64,000 nt of DNA from the NCBI GenBank assembly GCA_036267355.1, contig DATAWG010000102.1, forward strand, positions 1 through 64,000. Direction: 5' to 3'. The translations under genes were made by a program, and so were the position numbers. Shown here in pieces: positions 36,402-45,919 of this stretch (the stretch's first letter is position 1; every line of letters begins with the position of its first letter). This DNA is from Pirellulales bacterium. GTDB lineage: Bacteria; Planctomycetota; Planctomycetia; Pirellulales; DATAWG01. Under the pieces are notes generated by a model. The model worked only from the letters and a program-made list of their open reading frames with translations. It had not been told where the DNA came from and searched no databases.

Positions 36402-36424
36402 AAAAATAGGCAAGCGATGCCGGC

Positions 36425-36508
36425 GGTGCCACTGCTGGCTTATCCGGGCTTGTCCACGAGTGCCGACCCACCGAGCGGCGCACCCTGCCGGACGAGCCAG
36501 TAGCGGTA
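36425..36508. repeat. Expanded copy of the GTGCCACTGCTGG palindrome
   Basis: A left arm GGTGCCACTGCTGGCTTATC at 36425 and a right arm GGACGAGCCAGTAGCGGTA at 36490-36508 match the two halves of the element at 35530-35572, but about 45 bases separate them. It sits between the convergent CDF-like and SDR genes. Confidence 0.5.
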
Positions 36509-36534
36509 AGCGGCGACCAACCAAGCGACGACGA

Positions 36535-37344
36535 TCACTGCGCCGTCCAGCCGCCGTCGACGAAGAGCGTCGTGCCGGTGACGAACGATGAGGCTGGCGA
36601 AGCCAAAAAAAGCGCGGCTCCCGTGATCTCATGCAGTTCGCCCCAGCGGCCCATCGGAATTTTGGAAACGAACGCGGCATACTTCGCCGGATCCGCCAAT
36701 AGCGGCTTGTTCATGTCCGTGGCAAACGGGCCCGGACAGATCGCGTTGACGGTCACGCCTTTGCCGGCCCATTCCAAGGCCAATGTCCGCGTCAGGCCCA
36801 GAATGCCTGCCTTCGACGACGCGTAGGGCGTTCGCTCCGGCAAACTGACCACCGACATGATCGAGCCCAGTTGAATCAGCCTCCCCCAGCCGCGCTCGGC
36901 CATCGCCGGGCCAAATCGCCGAGCGAGCAAGAACGGCCCTTTCAGATTCACATTCAGCACCGTATCCCAATCGGCCTCGCTGATGTCCCCAACCGGATTG
37001 CGGATATTCACTCCGGCGCTATTGACGAGGATATCGATCGGCCCGTCTTTCGTCGCTGCTTGGTAAAGCCGATCGACGTCGCCGGCGAGCGAAATATCCG
37101 CCGCGATCGCCGTCGCCGTTCGTGCGGTCGATCCGCGGATCGCACGGGCAGCCGATCCACAATCGTCCGCAGTGCGGCTGGTGATCACGATATCCGCACC
37201 GGCTTGGGCCAAGGCCGTCGCAATCGTGCGGCCCAATCCTTTTGAACCGCCGGTGATCAAAGCGCGACGGCCTTCGAGGCGAAATAGATCAAGGACGCTG
37301 GTTGTGGGTGCGTTGGGCATGGGAAGGGAGGAGTCAGGGGACAA
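36535..37344 (-). CDS. Short-chain dehydrogenase/reductase (gluconate 5-dehydrogenase-like)
   Basis: Classical SDR of 269 residues. Motifs in order: TGGSKGLG nucleotide-binding loop (about 32-39), NSAGV (about 108-112), the catalytic Ser in QLGSIMS, and Y-x3-K in TPYASSKAG. The C-terminal ending [16 protein letters not shown] is typical of NAD(P)-dependent sugar or sugar-acid dehydrogenases. It is the last gene of a minus-strand group with a second SDR, a GH51 glycosidase and a sulfatase, so an uronate or aldonate substrate released from a polysaccharide is likely. The substrate cannot be fixed from sequence. Confidence 0.9.
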   Translation of the reverse strand: MSPDSSLPMPNAPTTSVLDLFRLEGRRALITGGSKGLGRTIATALAQAGADIVITSRTADDCGSAARAIRGSTARTATAIAADISLAGDVDRLYQAATKDGPIDILVNSAGVNIRNPVGDISEADWDTVLNVNLKGPFLLARRFGPAMAERGWGRLIQLGSIMSVVSLPERTPYASSKAGILGLTRTLALEWAGKGVTVNAICPGPFATDMNKPLLADPAKYAAFVSKIPMGRWGELHEITGAALFLASPASSFVTGTTLFVDGGWTAQ

Positions 37345-37417
37345 AGGTCAGAGGATTTGAAAGAATGGGGCAGAAACGAAGACCCAGAAAAAAGACGATT
37401 GCAGTTCGCTCGCGCGT

Positions 37418-37442
37418 CACTCGTCCCTCGTCCCTCGCCCCT
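37418..37442 (+). repeat. Short TCGTCCC repeat between the two SDR genes
   Basis: Three near-copies of CTCGTCCCT/CTCGCCCCT lie directly beyond the stop codon of the second SDR gene. It is another example of the short minisatellites found between co-directional genes in this window. Confidence 0.5.
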
Positions 37443-37446
37443 AAAT

Positions 37447-38208
37447 TCACTTCGCGGTAAAACCGCCGTCCATCATGAGGATTGAGCCGGTGAAAAAGCT
37501 TGCCAGATCGCTGGCCATGTACGTGAAAAACGACGCCACTTCGTCGGCCGACGCGATGCGGCCGATCGGATGGTTGCCGCGGAGCATGGCCCAGAATTTT
37601 TCCGGATCGCCCGACTCCGCTGCCGATTTGTAGACGATCGGCGTATCCACAGTTCCGCAGCCAATCGCGTTGACGCGGATGCCATAGGGCGCATATTCAA
37701 TCGCCATTTGGCGAGTCATCTCGTGGAGCGCGCCCTTGGACGGACCATAGGCTCCCTGCCCAGGAATGCCCACCTGGCCCGATATCGAGCCGGTGTTCAG
37801 GATCACTCCCGATCGCTGCCGCATCATTACGGGCACGACATGCCGGGCCGCCCAGAACACCGCCTTCACGTTCACATTCATCACCGAATCCCATTCCTCG
37901 GGCGTGTGCTCATGGAGCGGCTTGACCAGCGCGATGCCGGCATTGTTCACCAGCACATCGATCGAATCGAATGCCGCGAGCGCGGTGCGCGTGAATTCCT
38001 CGGCCGTTTGCCCGATGGCCACGTCGCCACGGACATATCGCAGCCGCGGATCGCCGGCCAACATCGCCAGTGCGTCGGGAGGATCGCAAATATCGACCGC
38101 GACCACGCCCTTCGCTTCAGCGGCGAGGTACTTTAGCACCGTCGCCAGCCCGATGCCGGAGGCAGCGCCCGTCACAATCGCGGTTTTTCCGGTCAGTCGC
38201 ACGTTCAT
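37447..38208 (-). CDS. Short-chain dehydrogenase/reductase
   Basis: SDR of 253 residues, family length. TGAASGIG (about 13-20), Asp38 in AVDICDP (suggesting NAD preference), NNAGIA (about 88-93), catalytic Ser in LNTGSISGQ and Y-x3-K in GAYGPSKGA are all present. The sequence resembles 2-dehydro-3-deoxy-sugar-acid and 3-oxoacyl-type dehydrogenases. It lies 50 bases after the GH51 gene and 100 bases before the other SDR, all in one direction, so it probably oxidises a sugar or sugar acid released by the upstream hydrolases. A more exact function would be a guess. Confidence 0.9.
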   Translation of the reverse strand: MNVRLTGKTAIVTGAASGIGLATVLKYLAAEAKGVVAVDICDPPDALAMLAGDPRLRYVRGDVAIGQTAEEFTRTALAAFDSIDVLVNNAGIALVKPLHEHTPEEWDSVMNVNVKAVFWAARHVVPVMMRQRSGVILNTGSISGQVGIPGQGAYGPSKGALHEMTRQMAIEYAPYGIRVNAIGCGTVDTPIVYKSAAESGDPEKFWAMLRGNHPIGRIASADEVASFFTYMASDLASFFTGSILMMDGGFTAK

Positions 38209-38258
38209 GTCGGATTGCCAATTTTAGTGCGGTGCGTCCTTCGCTTCCACGATGCCCA

Positions 38259-40280
38259 TCACTCGAATCGGATCGCCGAAATGGAATGCGCGGGAAACAT
38301 GCGACTCGCGCCTCCCACGTTGGCCTCGTGCTTCCACAGGCTGTGCCGCGGCACGATGGCACTCGGTTTTTCGGCCGTGTTCACCGCATCCATCGGACCC
38401 GACAGCTCGGTTACTTCCGCAGTCGGTTTCGCGGCGGAGAATCCGGCGACGCGGATTTCCGTGGCGGCTTCTTTTTCACCGGGATTCACGACCAGCAGCA
38501 CGAGCGTTCGGCCATCGGCGCTGCGGGTGGCCACGGCATGCAACTGCTGTTCGCTCCCGGAAATATCGCACTGCACCACTTGCGGCTCGAAATTTCTCGA
38601 AAGGATTTGCGTCAGATAACCGGGCGGCTGGAGCCAAGCCTGCGACGGATTGAGAAACAGCAGGCCCTGATCCCAACCGTTGTTGTTTTGCTTGTCGGGC
38701 TGAAGGCAATTCGCGGTGGTGACGATTGGCAGCCGGCCGTCGCGCTCGATCGCCAGCGTGGCCAGCGCGTTGGCCAAGGCCCGCTTGACCGCGTGATTGC
38801 CGGAATTAAATTCGAACACCACGACTTTGTGCTTTGCTCCATCGGCGATCTTGTCGAGAGCGTCGGCGAAAGAAAACATTCCGCCCAGCGAGGCATTGAA
38901 CTCGACCGGATGATCCGTGTCCACGTGCACATCGAACCACACTTCGCAGCCATGCTTCTTTGCGAAGCGAAGAATACGCTCGTGCGCGGCAAGGCTCGTG
39001 ATGCGCGAAGCTGCCCCGCCGAATTTCATCGGATCGCGGATCGGCTTGCCGTAAGCAAAATCGCCGACGACCAGGATGACCTGTGGGTCTTTGGCCCATA
39101 TCGCCGCGGCGAGCGACTCGAATCGCCCGGCATATGTATCATCGACGCGCTCTTCATTACCCAACTCGATGTAGGGCAATCGGTAGGGCCCCGCGTGGCC
39201 ATCGGCGACGCGCTTGCGTCCCCAGGGACTATCTGCGGGCGCCTTGGCATACTCGATGAAGTCGGCCATGTCTTGCGGAGATTCGTCGATGTTGAAATCG
39301 GGAACGTATTCGAAGCCCGCCGCCTCACAGAAATTGATGAAATCGGGTACAGCCCAGCCGTTCGATGAATAGGGATACCACGTGCCTGAATAGGGCGGTC
39401 GCCGGTCGCGCGGGCCGATCATCTGCTTCCAGCGATAGTTGGGACTATTGACCATCGACCCGCCGTAGCGGAGAACCGTGATGCCTTGGTTGATCAGCCC
39501 TTCGGCAACATCACGGCGCACCGGCAGGCCTTTGAACCGTCCCCAATCGCCGGGTTGCAGCAGCGCGTAGCCGAGCGTCACGCTGCCGGGCTGCTTGAGC
39601 TTTAGCGAAAACCGTCCTGAAATATCACTGTCCGCCGGCTTCATGGAAAGTTCGACGCGTTGCCATTCTCCTTTGCCGGTAAGCGGCAACGTCTGCTCGG
39701 CGAAGGTGCGTGTTCCATCGCGGCTTTCCAGCGCCGCGAAAAGCGTGGTCGGCTTATCCGCGCGAACCCAAACGTGCCCCTCGTATTCCTTGCCGGCAAC
39801 GAAGTTCATTCCCCAATGATTCAGGCCCTCGTTCGCGATGCCAACCTCGCCGTCGCCCGAAGCGAAGGTCATTTGTTGCGATTGAGCGCCGATGAATGGC
39901 CGCTGGCGGACGATGGCGAACCGCCCGCTGGCGGCGCCATGCGAGAATGATCTCCACATACGGCTGACGATCGGCGCGGCGGGGCCATTTCCGGCGGCCG
40001 GAACCGGAGGCGGCTCTTGAAAGCTCTCGCCGAAGATCATCTGGCTGTAGATGCCGCCGTAGATTTCATGGTTCACGTCTTCAATGCAAGCGCCGGTCAG
40101 ATGCCGCGAGACAGAGTGCAACACATGATCTGCCCGGATATCGATCGTCGTTTGTTGGGCAGCGACCGTTGCAGCAGCGACCGTTGCAGCAGCGACCGAG
40201 ACCGACGCCAGCGCCAGAATGCAAATGAAACGAAATCGCGATAACCGATCGCGATATGCAAAAATAAGAAGGGTTGCCAT
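38259..40280 (-). CDS. Exported GH51 alpha-L-arabinofuranosidase-like glycosidase
   Basis: Protein of 673 residues with an N-terminal signal (about 15-42) that contains a small tandem VAAATVAAATVAAQ repeat. The catalytic (beta/alpha)8 domain begins with LTGACIEDVNHEIYGGIYSQ, the characteristic GH51 opening. The acid/base Glu is in PYIELGNEERVDD and the nucleophile Glu in KVVVFEFNSGNH. A carbohydrate-binding-like insertion (about 120-230) and the C-terminal beta domain (about 560-670) are recognisable. The family removes arabinofuranosyl side chains from arabinans and arabinoxylans. A sulfatase gene upstream suggests a sulfated, possibly algal polysaccharide. Confidence 0.9.
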   Translation of the reverse strand: MATLLIFAYRDRLSRFRFICILALASVSVAAATVAAATVAAQQTTIDIRADHVLHSVSRHLTGACIEDVNHEIYGGIYSQMIFGESFQEPPPVPAAGNGPAAPIVSRMWRSFSHGAASGRFAIVRQRPFIGAQSQQMTFASGDGEVGIANEGLNHWGMNFVAGKEYEGHVWVRADKPTTLFAALESRDGTRTFAEQTLPLTGKGEWQRVELSMKPADSDISGRFSLKLKQPGSVTLGYALLQPGDWGRFKGLPVRRDVAEGLINQGITVLRYGGSMVNSPNYRWKQMIGPRDRRPPYSGTWYPYSSNGWAVPDFINFCEAAGFEYVPDFNIDESPQDMADFIEYAKAPADSPWGRKRVADGHAGPYRLPYIELGNEERVDDTYAGRFESLAAAIWAKDPQVILVVGDFAYGKPIRDPMKFGGAASRITSLAAHERILRFAKKHGCEVWFDVHVDTDHPVEFNASLGGMFSFADALDKIADGAKHKVVVFEFNSGNHAVKRALANALATLAIERDGRLPIVTTANCLQPDKQNNNGWDQGLLFLNPSQAWLQPPGYLTQILSRNFEPQVVQCDISGSEQQLHAVATRSADGRTLVLLVVNPGEKEAATEIRVAGFSAAKPTAEVTELSGPMDAVNTAEKPSAIVPRHSLWKHEANVGGASRMFPAHSISAIRFE

Positions 40281-40338
40281 CGGATTTTAGCTGCGGAGGA
40301 ATTTACGCGGAGGTGGCTGTTTTCAATCTTGATCGGCG

Positions 40339-41742
40339 CTATTTCGATGCTTGCCACGGCGTCGTGCCGCCGATTTGAATCTGCTTGCGGAGCAGGGCGT
40401 CGAGCTTCGCGCGGACTTCGCCGTTCTTGCCGGCCAAGTTTGTCGATTCGCGCGGATCGTCTTTCAAATTGTAGAGTTCGAGCGGCGCGAAAGGGCTGTC
40501 TTGCAGAAGTTTCCAATCGCCGAGCCGCAACGCATCGATCGTCTTTCCGCCGTAGGCCGGGCCTCCTTCGCGACGGACGAAATAGTCGAACCGCCGCGCC
40601 CTGGGCTCCGCTTCGCCGAGAAACGTCGGCAGCAGGCTGACTCCATCGATCCCCGCGGGTGGCGAAACTTCGGCCACGGCCAGTGCGGTGGGGAACATGT
40701 CCATCGTCAGCGCGACGTGCGGGCTGGTGGAACCGGGTTTGATCCGTGCCGGCCAGCGAGCGGCGAACGGCACCCGCAAGCCGCCTTCATACATGTGTCC
40801 CTTGTCGGCCCGCCACGGGCCATTGTTCGCGCCGTTGGCCAGTACGCCGCCGTTGTCGGAATTGAACATCACGAGCGTATTGTTCGCCAAGCCGGTGTTG
40901 TCGAGCGTCTCCAACACACGGCCGATGCCGGCATCGAGATGCTCGATGAGCGCCACCAGCCGAGCGCGCTTCGCCGACATCTGCGGCTCGCGCTGTTGCA
41001 CTTTCGCGAGCCATTCGGGCGGCGGCTGGATCGGATCGTGCGGGGCGTTGTAGGCCAAATAAAGAAAGAATGGCTGTTCGCTCTTGGCCTGCTTCTCGAG
41101 GTAATGGCAGGCCCAAGCGGTAAACACGTCGGTGGCATGTCCGGCCGGGCTGACGGTCTCGCCGTTGTGCCGCATGAAGTTGTAGCCGTGGCGCAGATGG
41201 GTCCAGTAGTCGTCCATCATGTCGCCTAAAAAACCTTCGAACAGGTCGAAGCCGCGTTCGTTCGGCGTGTTGGGCGGCGAAATGCCGAGATGCCATTTGC
41301 CGATGATCGCCGTGCGATAGCCGGCCGGCTTCAGTAGCGTCGGCAAGAGCACCGCTCGGGAGGAGAGAGAGCCCCACGAATCGTCCGGATCTTCTTCGCG
41401 GATCACGCCCGGCACGCCGACACGATCGGGATAGCAGCCGGTCAACAGTGCGGCCCGAGACGGAGAGCAGACGCAACTATTGGCGTAGAAATTCTCGAGC
41501 GTCATGCCTTCATGGAACAGGCGGTCGATATTCGGCGTGCGAATGTCTTTGGTGCCGAACGCGCTGTAATCGCCGCGCCCCTGATCGTCGGTGAGAATGA
41601 TCAGAATATTCGGCGGCCGCTTTGTGGTTTCAGCGGCGGGACAGTTTCTGCCGCGCAGAACACAACACAGCAGCATGGCAAGCGCGATCACGCCCGCCCG
41701 AATTGATGCACCACGAGTCACGCCGCCAGCCGTATCGCGCAT
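40339..41742 (-). CDS. Exported arylsulfatase-family sulfatase
   Basis: Protein of 467 residues with a signal peptide (about 14-38, ALAMLLCCVLRG). The family opening PNILIILTDDQGRGDYS supplies metal-ligand Asp residues, and the formylglycine site is C-S-P-S-R in NSCVCSPSRAALLTG, where the Cys must be oxidised by a maturase encoded elsewhere. GKWHLG and the later DNGGVL metal-binding motifs are intact. The length matches S1-family sulfatases. It is first in a minus-strand run with GH51 and two SDR genes and probably desulfates a carbohydrate. Confidence 0.94.
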   Translation of the reverse strand: MRDTAGGVTRGASIRAGVIALAMLLCCVLRGRNCPAAETTKRPPNILIILTDDQGRGDYSAFGTKDIRTPNIDRLFHEGMTLENFYANSCVCSPSRAALLTGCYPDRVGVPGVIREEDPDDSWGSLSSRAVLLPTLLKPAGYRTAIIGKWHLGISPPNTPNERGFDLFEGFLGDMMDDYWTHLRHGYNFMRHNGETVSPAGHATDVFTAWACHYLEKQAKSEQPFFLYLAYNAPHDPIQPPPEWLAKVQQREPQMSAKRARLVALIEHLDAGIGRVLETLDNTGLANNTLVMFNSDNGGVLANGANNGPWRADKGHMYEGGLRVPFAARWPARIKPGSTSPHVALTMDMFPTALAVAEVSPPAGIDGVSLLPTFLGEAEPRARRFDYFVRREGGPAYGGKTIDALRLGDWKLLQDSPFAPLELYNLKDDPRESTNLAGKNGEVRAKLDALLRKQIQIGGTTPWQASK

Positions 41743-42232
41743 CGATCAATCCCCTGAACCCCCGTTGGAAATTCCAGCACTTGCACCTGTATAACCCACA
41801 GACTACACAGTCTCACCTAGCAAATTCCAGTGGTTTGCGATTTTGATCCGATGCCAACTTCCGCGAACCAACCGGCCTCCGGGGGCGTCTGGTGTAGTGT
41901 CTCACGCAGACCGCGTTTTATCGCTTCAGCACTTCTCGACGGTAATTTTGCAGGGACGGCCACGAAGGCTAACCGCAGAGCCACGGAGCACGAAGACACG
42001 AATTCTTTGTAAGGAGCGACGAAAAGCGCCTTTATCGTAGTAGGCACACTCCATGTGCCGTCGGCGCGGCGCGCCGCGACGCGCACAGAGCAGCGCGGAC
42101 GGCACACGGAGTGTGCCTGCTACGTTCGTTGCGGCGCCGCCGCTCGGTGACCCAGTAATTTGAAAAAAGCCGCCGCGCGAGCCGAATAAGACCCGAATGT
42201 ATTTCGTTCGCTCATTCGAAAGGCCGCGAATC
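41743..42232. other. Intergenic region containing repeats, no clear gene
   Basis: Short ORFs on both strands lack domains or ribosome-binding sites. The region holds a purine-rich CCACGGAGCACGAAGACACG tract (near 41980) and a near-perfect 26-base inverted repeat (42037-42123) described separately. Confidence 0.45.
42037..42123. repeat. 26-base inverted repeat around a GC-rich loop
   Basis: Arms at 42037-42062 and 42098-42123 match at 24 of 26 positions and flank a 35-base GCGC-rich loop. The core GGCACACGGAGTGTGCC is itself partly palindromic. A fragment resembling it (GGCACGGAGTGTGTCC) occurs inside the linker of the allophanate hydrolase gene near 49688. Confidence 0.75.
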
Positions 42233-42673
42233 ATGGCCCTTGCGCAAAGTGTTCTTGGCGATGAAGACCGACCCTGCCCGCACTGCCGCGTTCCTTTGCC
42301 GGCAGTTGTCGAACGTTGCGTGCGGTGCGGCCGACGCATGGCGTTTGACGAAGGCAAGCGAAATGCAATTTACAGGCTTGGCAGGCTTGGATTCTCGACC
42401 GCTATCAGCCCGCGCGACGAAGTGACGATGATTCGGCCCGTCTACACGCCGTCGATCGGGGATGACGGAGTCGAAATTGTCGTGAACTACCTGCTAACGA
42501 TCGGGACAATACGAGAAGCGTCTTTTTGCCGAACCCGGATAACGGATGCGGCACTTCCGATAATCGCGAAGCTGACGTCGGTGGAAGTGCTGAGAATCAT
42601 CCACACGAACGCCACCGCGGAAGGACTGAAACACTTGCAGGCGCGTTTGCCGAACTGCCGGCTAGAGACATAG
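42233..42673 (+). CDS. Zinc-ribbon and leucine-rich-repeat hypothetical protein
   Basis: From the Met at 42233 (AAAGG nine bases upstream) the protein has 146 residues; the Met at 42197 would add 12. Two CxxC pairs, CPHC and CVRC, separated by 11 residues form a likely zinc ribbon (about 14-30). The C-terminal half resembles planctomycete leucine-rich repeats: CRTRITDAALPIIAKL, then TAEGLKHLQARLPNCRLET, ending in the LPNC phrase typical of these repeats. It converges on the ureide operon. A protein-interaction role is plausible; function is unknown. Confidence 0.65.
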   Translation: MALAQSVLGDEDRPCPHCRVPLPAVVERCVRCGRRMAFDEGKRNAIYRLGRLGFSTAISPRDEVTMIRPVYTPSIGDDGVEIVVNYLLTIGTIREASFCRTRITDAALPIIAKLTSVEVLRIIHTNATAEGLKHLQARLPNCRLET

Positions 42674-42741
42674 CTGCTCGGCGACCTTCTCAAGCGGGGC
42701 GCACTCGAACGTCGGCTGGAGAGTCGGCGTCGCGCCCGGCG

Positions 42742-43404
42742 CTATCCGAGCGCGGCGAGGACTTGATCTTTCGTGGCCGTCCAGCCGACGATTCCCGCCT
42801 GGGCACGAACCATGGCCAGCGTCGATTGCTTGAATTCGGGAAAATAGCTTTCCGTGGCATCTTCGACCAGCAGGCACTCATAGCCGCGGTCGTTCGCTTC
42901 GCGGATCGTCGTTTGCACGCACACCTCGGTGGTCACGCCGGTGATCAAAAGATGCGTGATGCCGCGGCGGCGGAGTTCTTCGCCGAGCGGCGTGGCGTGA
43001 AACGAGCCCTTGCCCGGCTTGCGGATGACAAGTTCGCCCGGCAGCGGCGACAGGTCGGCGACGAAATCGTTGCCGGGCTCGCCGTCGATCAGAATTCGGC
43101 CCATCGGCCCCGGATCGCCAATCCGCAGGGGGCCCGGGCCGCGGCTGCGCTTTGCCGGCGGGCAGTCGGAAAGATCGGGCTGATGGCATTCCTTGGTGTG
43201 GATCACGGTGAGGCCCAGGCGGCGAAATGTGTGCAATAATTCGGCCACCGCCGGAATGATCGGCGTCAGCAGGCCGACGTCGTTGCCCAGCGCCGCGCCA
43301 AATCCGCCCGGCTCGACGAAGTCGCGCTGCATGTCGATGATCACTAGCGCAAGTTGCTCGGGCGCGAACGTGTAGTCATACGGTTGCGCGTGGATGGTTG
43401 GCAT
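42742..43404 (-). CDS. Isochorismatase-fold cysteine hydrolase (candidate ureide/triuret amidohydrolase)
   Basis: Protein of 220 residues. The D-K-C triad is intact: Asp24 in [11 protein letters not shown], Lys129 in [10 protein letters not shown] and Cys162 in [13 protein letters not shown]. It is a clear paralogue of the biuret-hydrolase-like enzyme two genes upstream, sharing [15 protein letters not shown] and KPGKGSF. This family cleaves amide or carbamoyl C-N bonds in small ureides. As the last gene of the operon (10 bases after the ATPase stop) it probably supplies a second specificity such as triuret, ureidoacrylate or another carbamoyl compound; triuret hydrolase is my preferred guess because known triuret and biuret hydrolases are close relatives. 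Confidence 0.85.
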   Translation of the reverse strand: MPTIHAQPYDYTFAPEQLALVIIDMQRDFVEPGGFGAALGNDVGLLTPIIPAVAELLHTFRRLGLTVIHTKECHQPDLSDCPPAKRSRGPGPLRIGDPGPMGRILIDGEPGNDFVADLSPLPGELVIRKPGKGSFHATPLGEELRRRGITHLLITGVTTEVCVQTTIREANDRGYECLLVEDATESYFPEFKQSTLAMVRAQAGIVGWTATKDQVLAALG

Positions 43405-43414
43405 GGGGCTCCAA

Positions 43415-45055
43415 TCAATGTCCGGCCATGTGGCGGCCGATCACTTGACGGTCGGCCTGTTGGATCGGCGTTTCGTATACGATCTTGCCGTCGGAAATAA
43501 CCAACACACGATCCGCCAGTTCCAAAATTTCGTCGAGATCTTCCGACACCAAGAGCACTGCGGCGCCGCGATTCCGGGCTTGCATGATTCGAGATCGAAT
43601 CTCGGCGACGGACTTGAAATCTAGCCCGAAACAGGGATTCGCCGCGACGAGCACATTCACATCGCCGGCCAATTCGCGGGCCAATACGGCGCGCTGAATA
43701 TTGCCGCCGGAAAGGGTGCGGATCGGCAGCGTCGGCCACGGCGGACGAATGTTGAAACGGTTGATCAGATCGATGGCTCGGTTGCGGATGGCTCGATCCT
43801 TGAGGAACCAGCGGCCCCAAACCAGCGGCTCGCGGTCGAAATGCCGGAAGGCGAGATTTTCAGCCGTGGTCATATTGCCCACGCAAGCGTTTTGCAGGGG
43901 CATTTCCGGCAGCACGTGAAAATCATGGGCGTGAATTTCATCGCGCGTGGCCCGATACGCCTTGCCGTTGACGATGATCTCGCCGCCGCCGAACGCCCGC
44001 TGCCCGCCAAGCACTTGCACCAGCTCGCGCTGCCCGTTGCCCGACACTCCGGCCAAGCCGACGATTTCGTGCGGAGCGACCGCCAGATCGATGCCCTCCA
44101 GAGCGGGCAAACCGGTGTCGTCGTCGGCCCTGAGGCCGATGATTTGGAGCAGCGGGCCTTTCTTGCTGCCATTGCCGTTGACATTTTCACGCGTTGCCGG
44201 CTCGGGGAGCGTGGCCGATCCCATCATCATTTGGGCCATCGATTTCGGATCGAGATCGCGGACCAAACCTTCGCCCATGAATTTGCCGTGGCGCAACACG
44301 GTGACTTCGTCGCAAAACGTCATCACCTCGCGGAACTTATGCGTGATCATCATCACGCTCACTTTCCCCTCGTTGCACATGCCGCGAACCATGGTGAGCA
44401 TTTCGTCGGCTTCTTGCGGCGTCAGCACGGAAGTCGGCTCGTCGAGAATCAGGATTTTGCGGTGCAGGTAGAGTTGCTTGAGCAGCTCGGCCTTCTGTTT
44501 TTCGCCGGCCGAAAGGTCCCGCACGACCGCTTTCGGGCTGACGCGAAACGGCATCGTGTCCATGAAGGCGGCGAGCTTTTCGGTCTCTCGCCTCCAATTC
44601 ACGACCATCGGCACGTGTTCTTGCGACATGACGATGTTTTCGACCACCGTCATGTTTTCGACCAACGTGAAGTGTTGGTAGACCATGCCAAGGCCGAGCG
44701 AATGGGCATGCCGCGGGCCTTTCAATTCGACTGCGCTATCGCCGACATGCACCGAGCCGGTGTCGGCGTGGTAAACGCCCATGATGCATTTGACGAGCGT
44801 GCTTTTTCCCGCGCCGTTTTCCCCCAGCAGCGCCCGGAAGCAGCCCGGCCGCAGATTCAGCGACACGTCGGAGAGGGCTTGCAACGCTCCGAACCGCTTC
44901 GATAGCCGCCGGGCTTCCAGGTAAGGCGGCGCGGCGCCGTTGCCGTTGGCGTGCGGGCTGCCGAGAAAGGGTTCTCGTAACGAAGCGGCTTTCCCGTTGA
45001 TTTTCCCATTCGTTTTCTCGAGGGCCGCGGTCGGGCTGAGGGCGGTCGGGGTCAT
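43415..45055 (-). CDS. ABC transporter ATPase, double-domain, BMP/nucleoside-type
   Basis: I take the ATG at 45055 (546 residues), preceded by GGAGG and overlapping the upstream stop codon as ATGA. Two ABC domains are present. The first has Walker [10 protein letters not shown], signature [11 protein letters not shown] and Walker [12 protein letters not shown]. The second has a degenerate Walker A ([17 protein letters not shown]) and a complete signature [16 protein letters not shown], as in RbsA-like and Bmp-family importers. It powers the permease pair encoded upstream in the same operon. An upstream reading to 45187 overlaps the biuret hydrolase gene and is unlikely. Confidence 0.93.
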   Translation of the reverse strand: MTPTALSPTAALEKTNGKINGKAASLREPFLGSPHANGNGAAPPYLEARRLSKRFGALQALSDVSLNLRPGCFRALLGENGAGKSTLVKCIMGVYHADTGSVHVGDSAVELKGPRHAHSLGLGMVYQHFTLVENMTVVENIVMSQEHVPMVVNWRRETEKLAAFMDTMPFRVSPKAVVRDLSAGEKQKAELLKQLYLHRKILILDEPTSVLTPQEADEMLTMVRGMCNEGKVSVMMITHKFREVMTFCDEVTVLRHGKFMGEGLVRDLDPKSMAQMMMGSATLPEPATRENVNGNGSKKGPLLQIIGLRADDDTGLPALEGIDLAVAPHEIVGLAGVSGNGQRELVQVLGGQRAFGGGEIIVNGKAYRATRDEIHAHDFHVLPEMPLQNACVGNMTTAENLAFRHFDREPLVWGRWFLKDRAIRNRAIDLINRFNIRPPWPTLPIRTLSGGNIQRAVLARELAGDVNVLVAANPCFGLDFKSVAEIRSRIMQARNRGAAVLLVSEDLDEILELADRVLVISDGKIVYETPIQQADRQVIGRHMAGH

Positions 45056-45807
45056 GGCAGTACCTCCAAAAGGGCTCGCGAGGGAGCGACGGCGCCGAAA
45101 ACGCCTCCCTGCATGGTGATCATTTTCAGGGCTGCCCGATGGTTGCCCAGGTCGGTTGCGCCGCAGCAATCTTCCAGCAACAAGCATTCGAAACCGCGAT
45201 CGTTGGCGTCGCGCATCGTGGTATGCACGCAGACGTCGGTGGTGATGCCGCTGAGAATCACGTTTCTGATCCCGCGGCGATGAAGCAGCAGTTCAAGATC
45301 GGTGGCATAGAAAGATCCCTTGCCCGGCTTGTCGATGATCGGCTCGCCGGGCTCGGGGGCCAATTCCGCAATGATCTCCCAGCCCGGTTCGCCGCGCACC
45401 AATATTCGCCCGCACGGCCCGGGATCGCCGATCGCCGCGCCGATGCGTTCCGACCGCCAGCGCTTGTTCGCCGGCAAGTCCGACAGATCGGGGCGATGGC
45501 CTTCGCGAGTGTGGATGATCGTGTAGCCTTTGGGACGCAGGGCGGCGAGCACGCGGCGGATCGGCTCGATGGGAGCGCGAGTCAGCGAAAGATCGTAGCC
45601 CATCTTGTCGACGTAGCCGCCTTTGCCGCAGAAGTCGATCTGCATGTCGATCACGATCAGCGCCGTGTTGCTTGGTTGCAAATTGCCGTCGAACGGCCAG
45701 GGATAGGGATTCGCATCGACGTGGACGCTGTCGTAGGCGCGAGTCGAATCGACGTCTTGAATTGCGCTGTCGCTTTGCATTGGGCGTTCATTTTGAATTG
45801 TGCTCAT
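45052..45807 (-). CDS. biuH: Biuret hydrolase-like isochorismatase-fold enzyme
   Basis: Protein of 251 residues with intact triad Asp54 ([12 protein letters not shown]), Lys160 ([11 protein letters not shown]) and Cys193 ([11 protein letters not shown]). The spacing of these residues (106 and 33) equals that I recall for the Rhizobium biuret hydrolase (36/142/175). Long blocks also match what I remember of that enzyme: [49 protein letters not shown] and [11 protein letters not shown]. Biuret hydrolase converts biuret to allophanate and ammonia; allophanate hydrolase is encoded in the same operon, and the importer genes flank it. This is a strong functional call, not experimentally shown here. 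Confidence 0.88.
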   Translation of the reverse strand: MSTIQNERPMQSDSAIQDVDSTRAYDSVHVDANPYPWPFDGNLQPSNTALIVIDMQIDFCGKGGYVDKMGYDLSLTRAPIEPIRRVLAALRPKGYTIIHTREGHRPDLSDLPANKRWRSERIGAAIGDPGPCGRILVRGEPGWEIIAELAPEPGEPIIDKPGKGSFYATDLELLLHRRGIRNVILSGITTDVCVHTTMRDANDRGFECLLLEDCCGATDLGNHRAALKMITMQGGVFGAVAPSRALLEVLP

Positions 45808-45864
45808 CGTATTCTCCGCTTGAGCTCGACCGAAAAATAACTTCCGTTTTTAGCCCCTCAGCCT

Positions 45865-45889
45865 GCCCTCTCCCGCGAGGGGAGAGGGC
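45865..45889 (-). repeat. Hairpin inside the operon between permease and biuH
   Basis: GCCCTCTCCC at 45865-45874 pairs perfectly with 45880-45889 around a 5-base loop. It lies in the 112-base gap between the second permease and biuH. As mRNA this could limit read-through or protect the upstream part of the transcript. Confidence 0.6.
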
Positions 45890-45919
45890 GTTGCCGAGAA
45901 GTAGTTTTTCGGTCGATCC

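Noticed and set aside
41817-42107. 96-codon minus-strand ORF across the inverted repeat
   Set aside because: It consists largely of the palindrome and low-complexity DNA and lacks a ribosome-binding site or domain.
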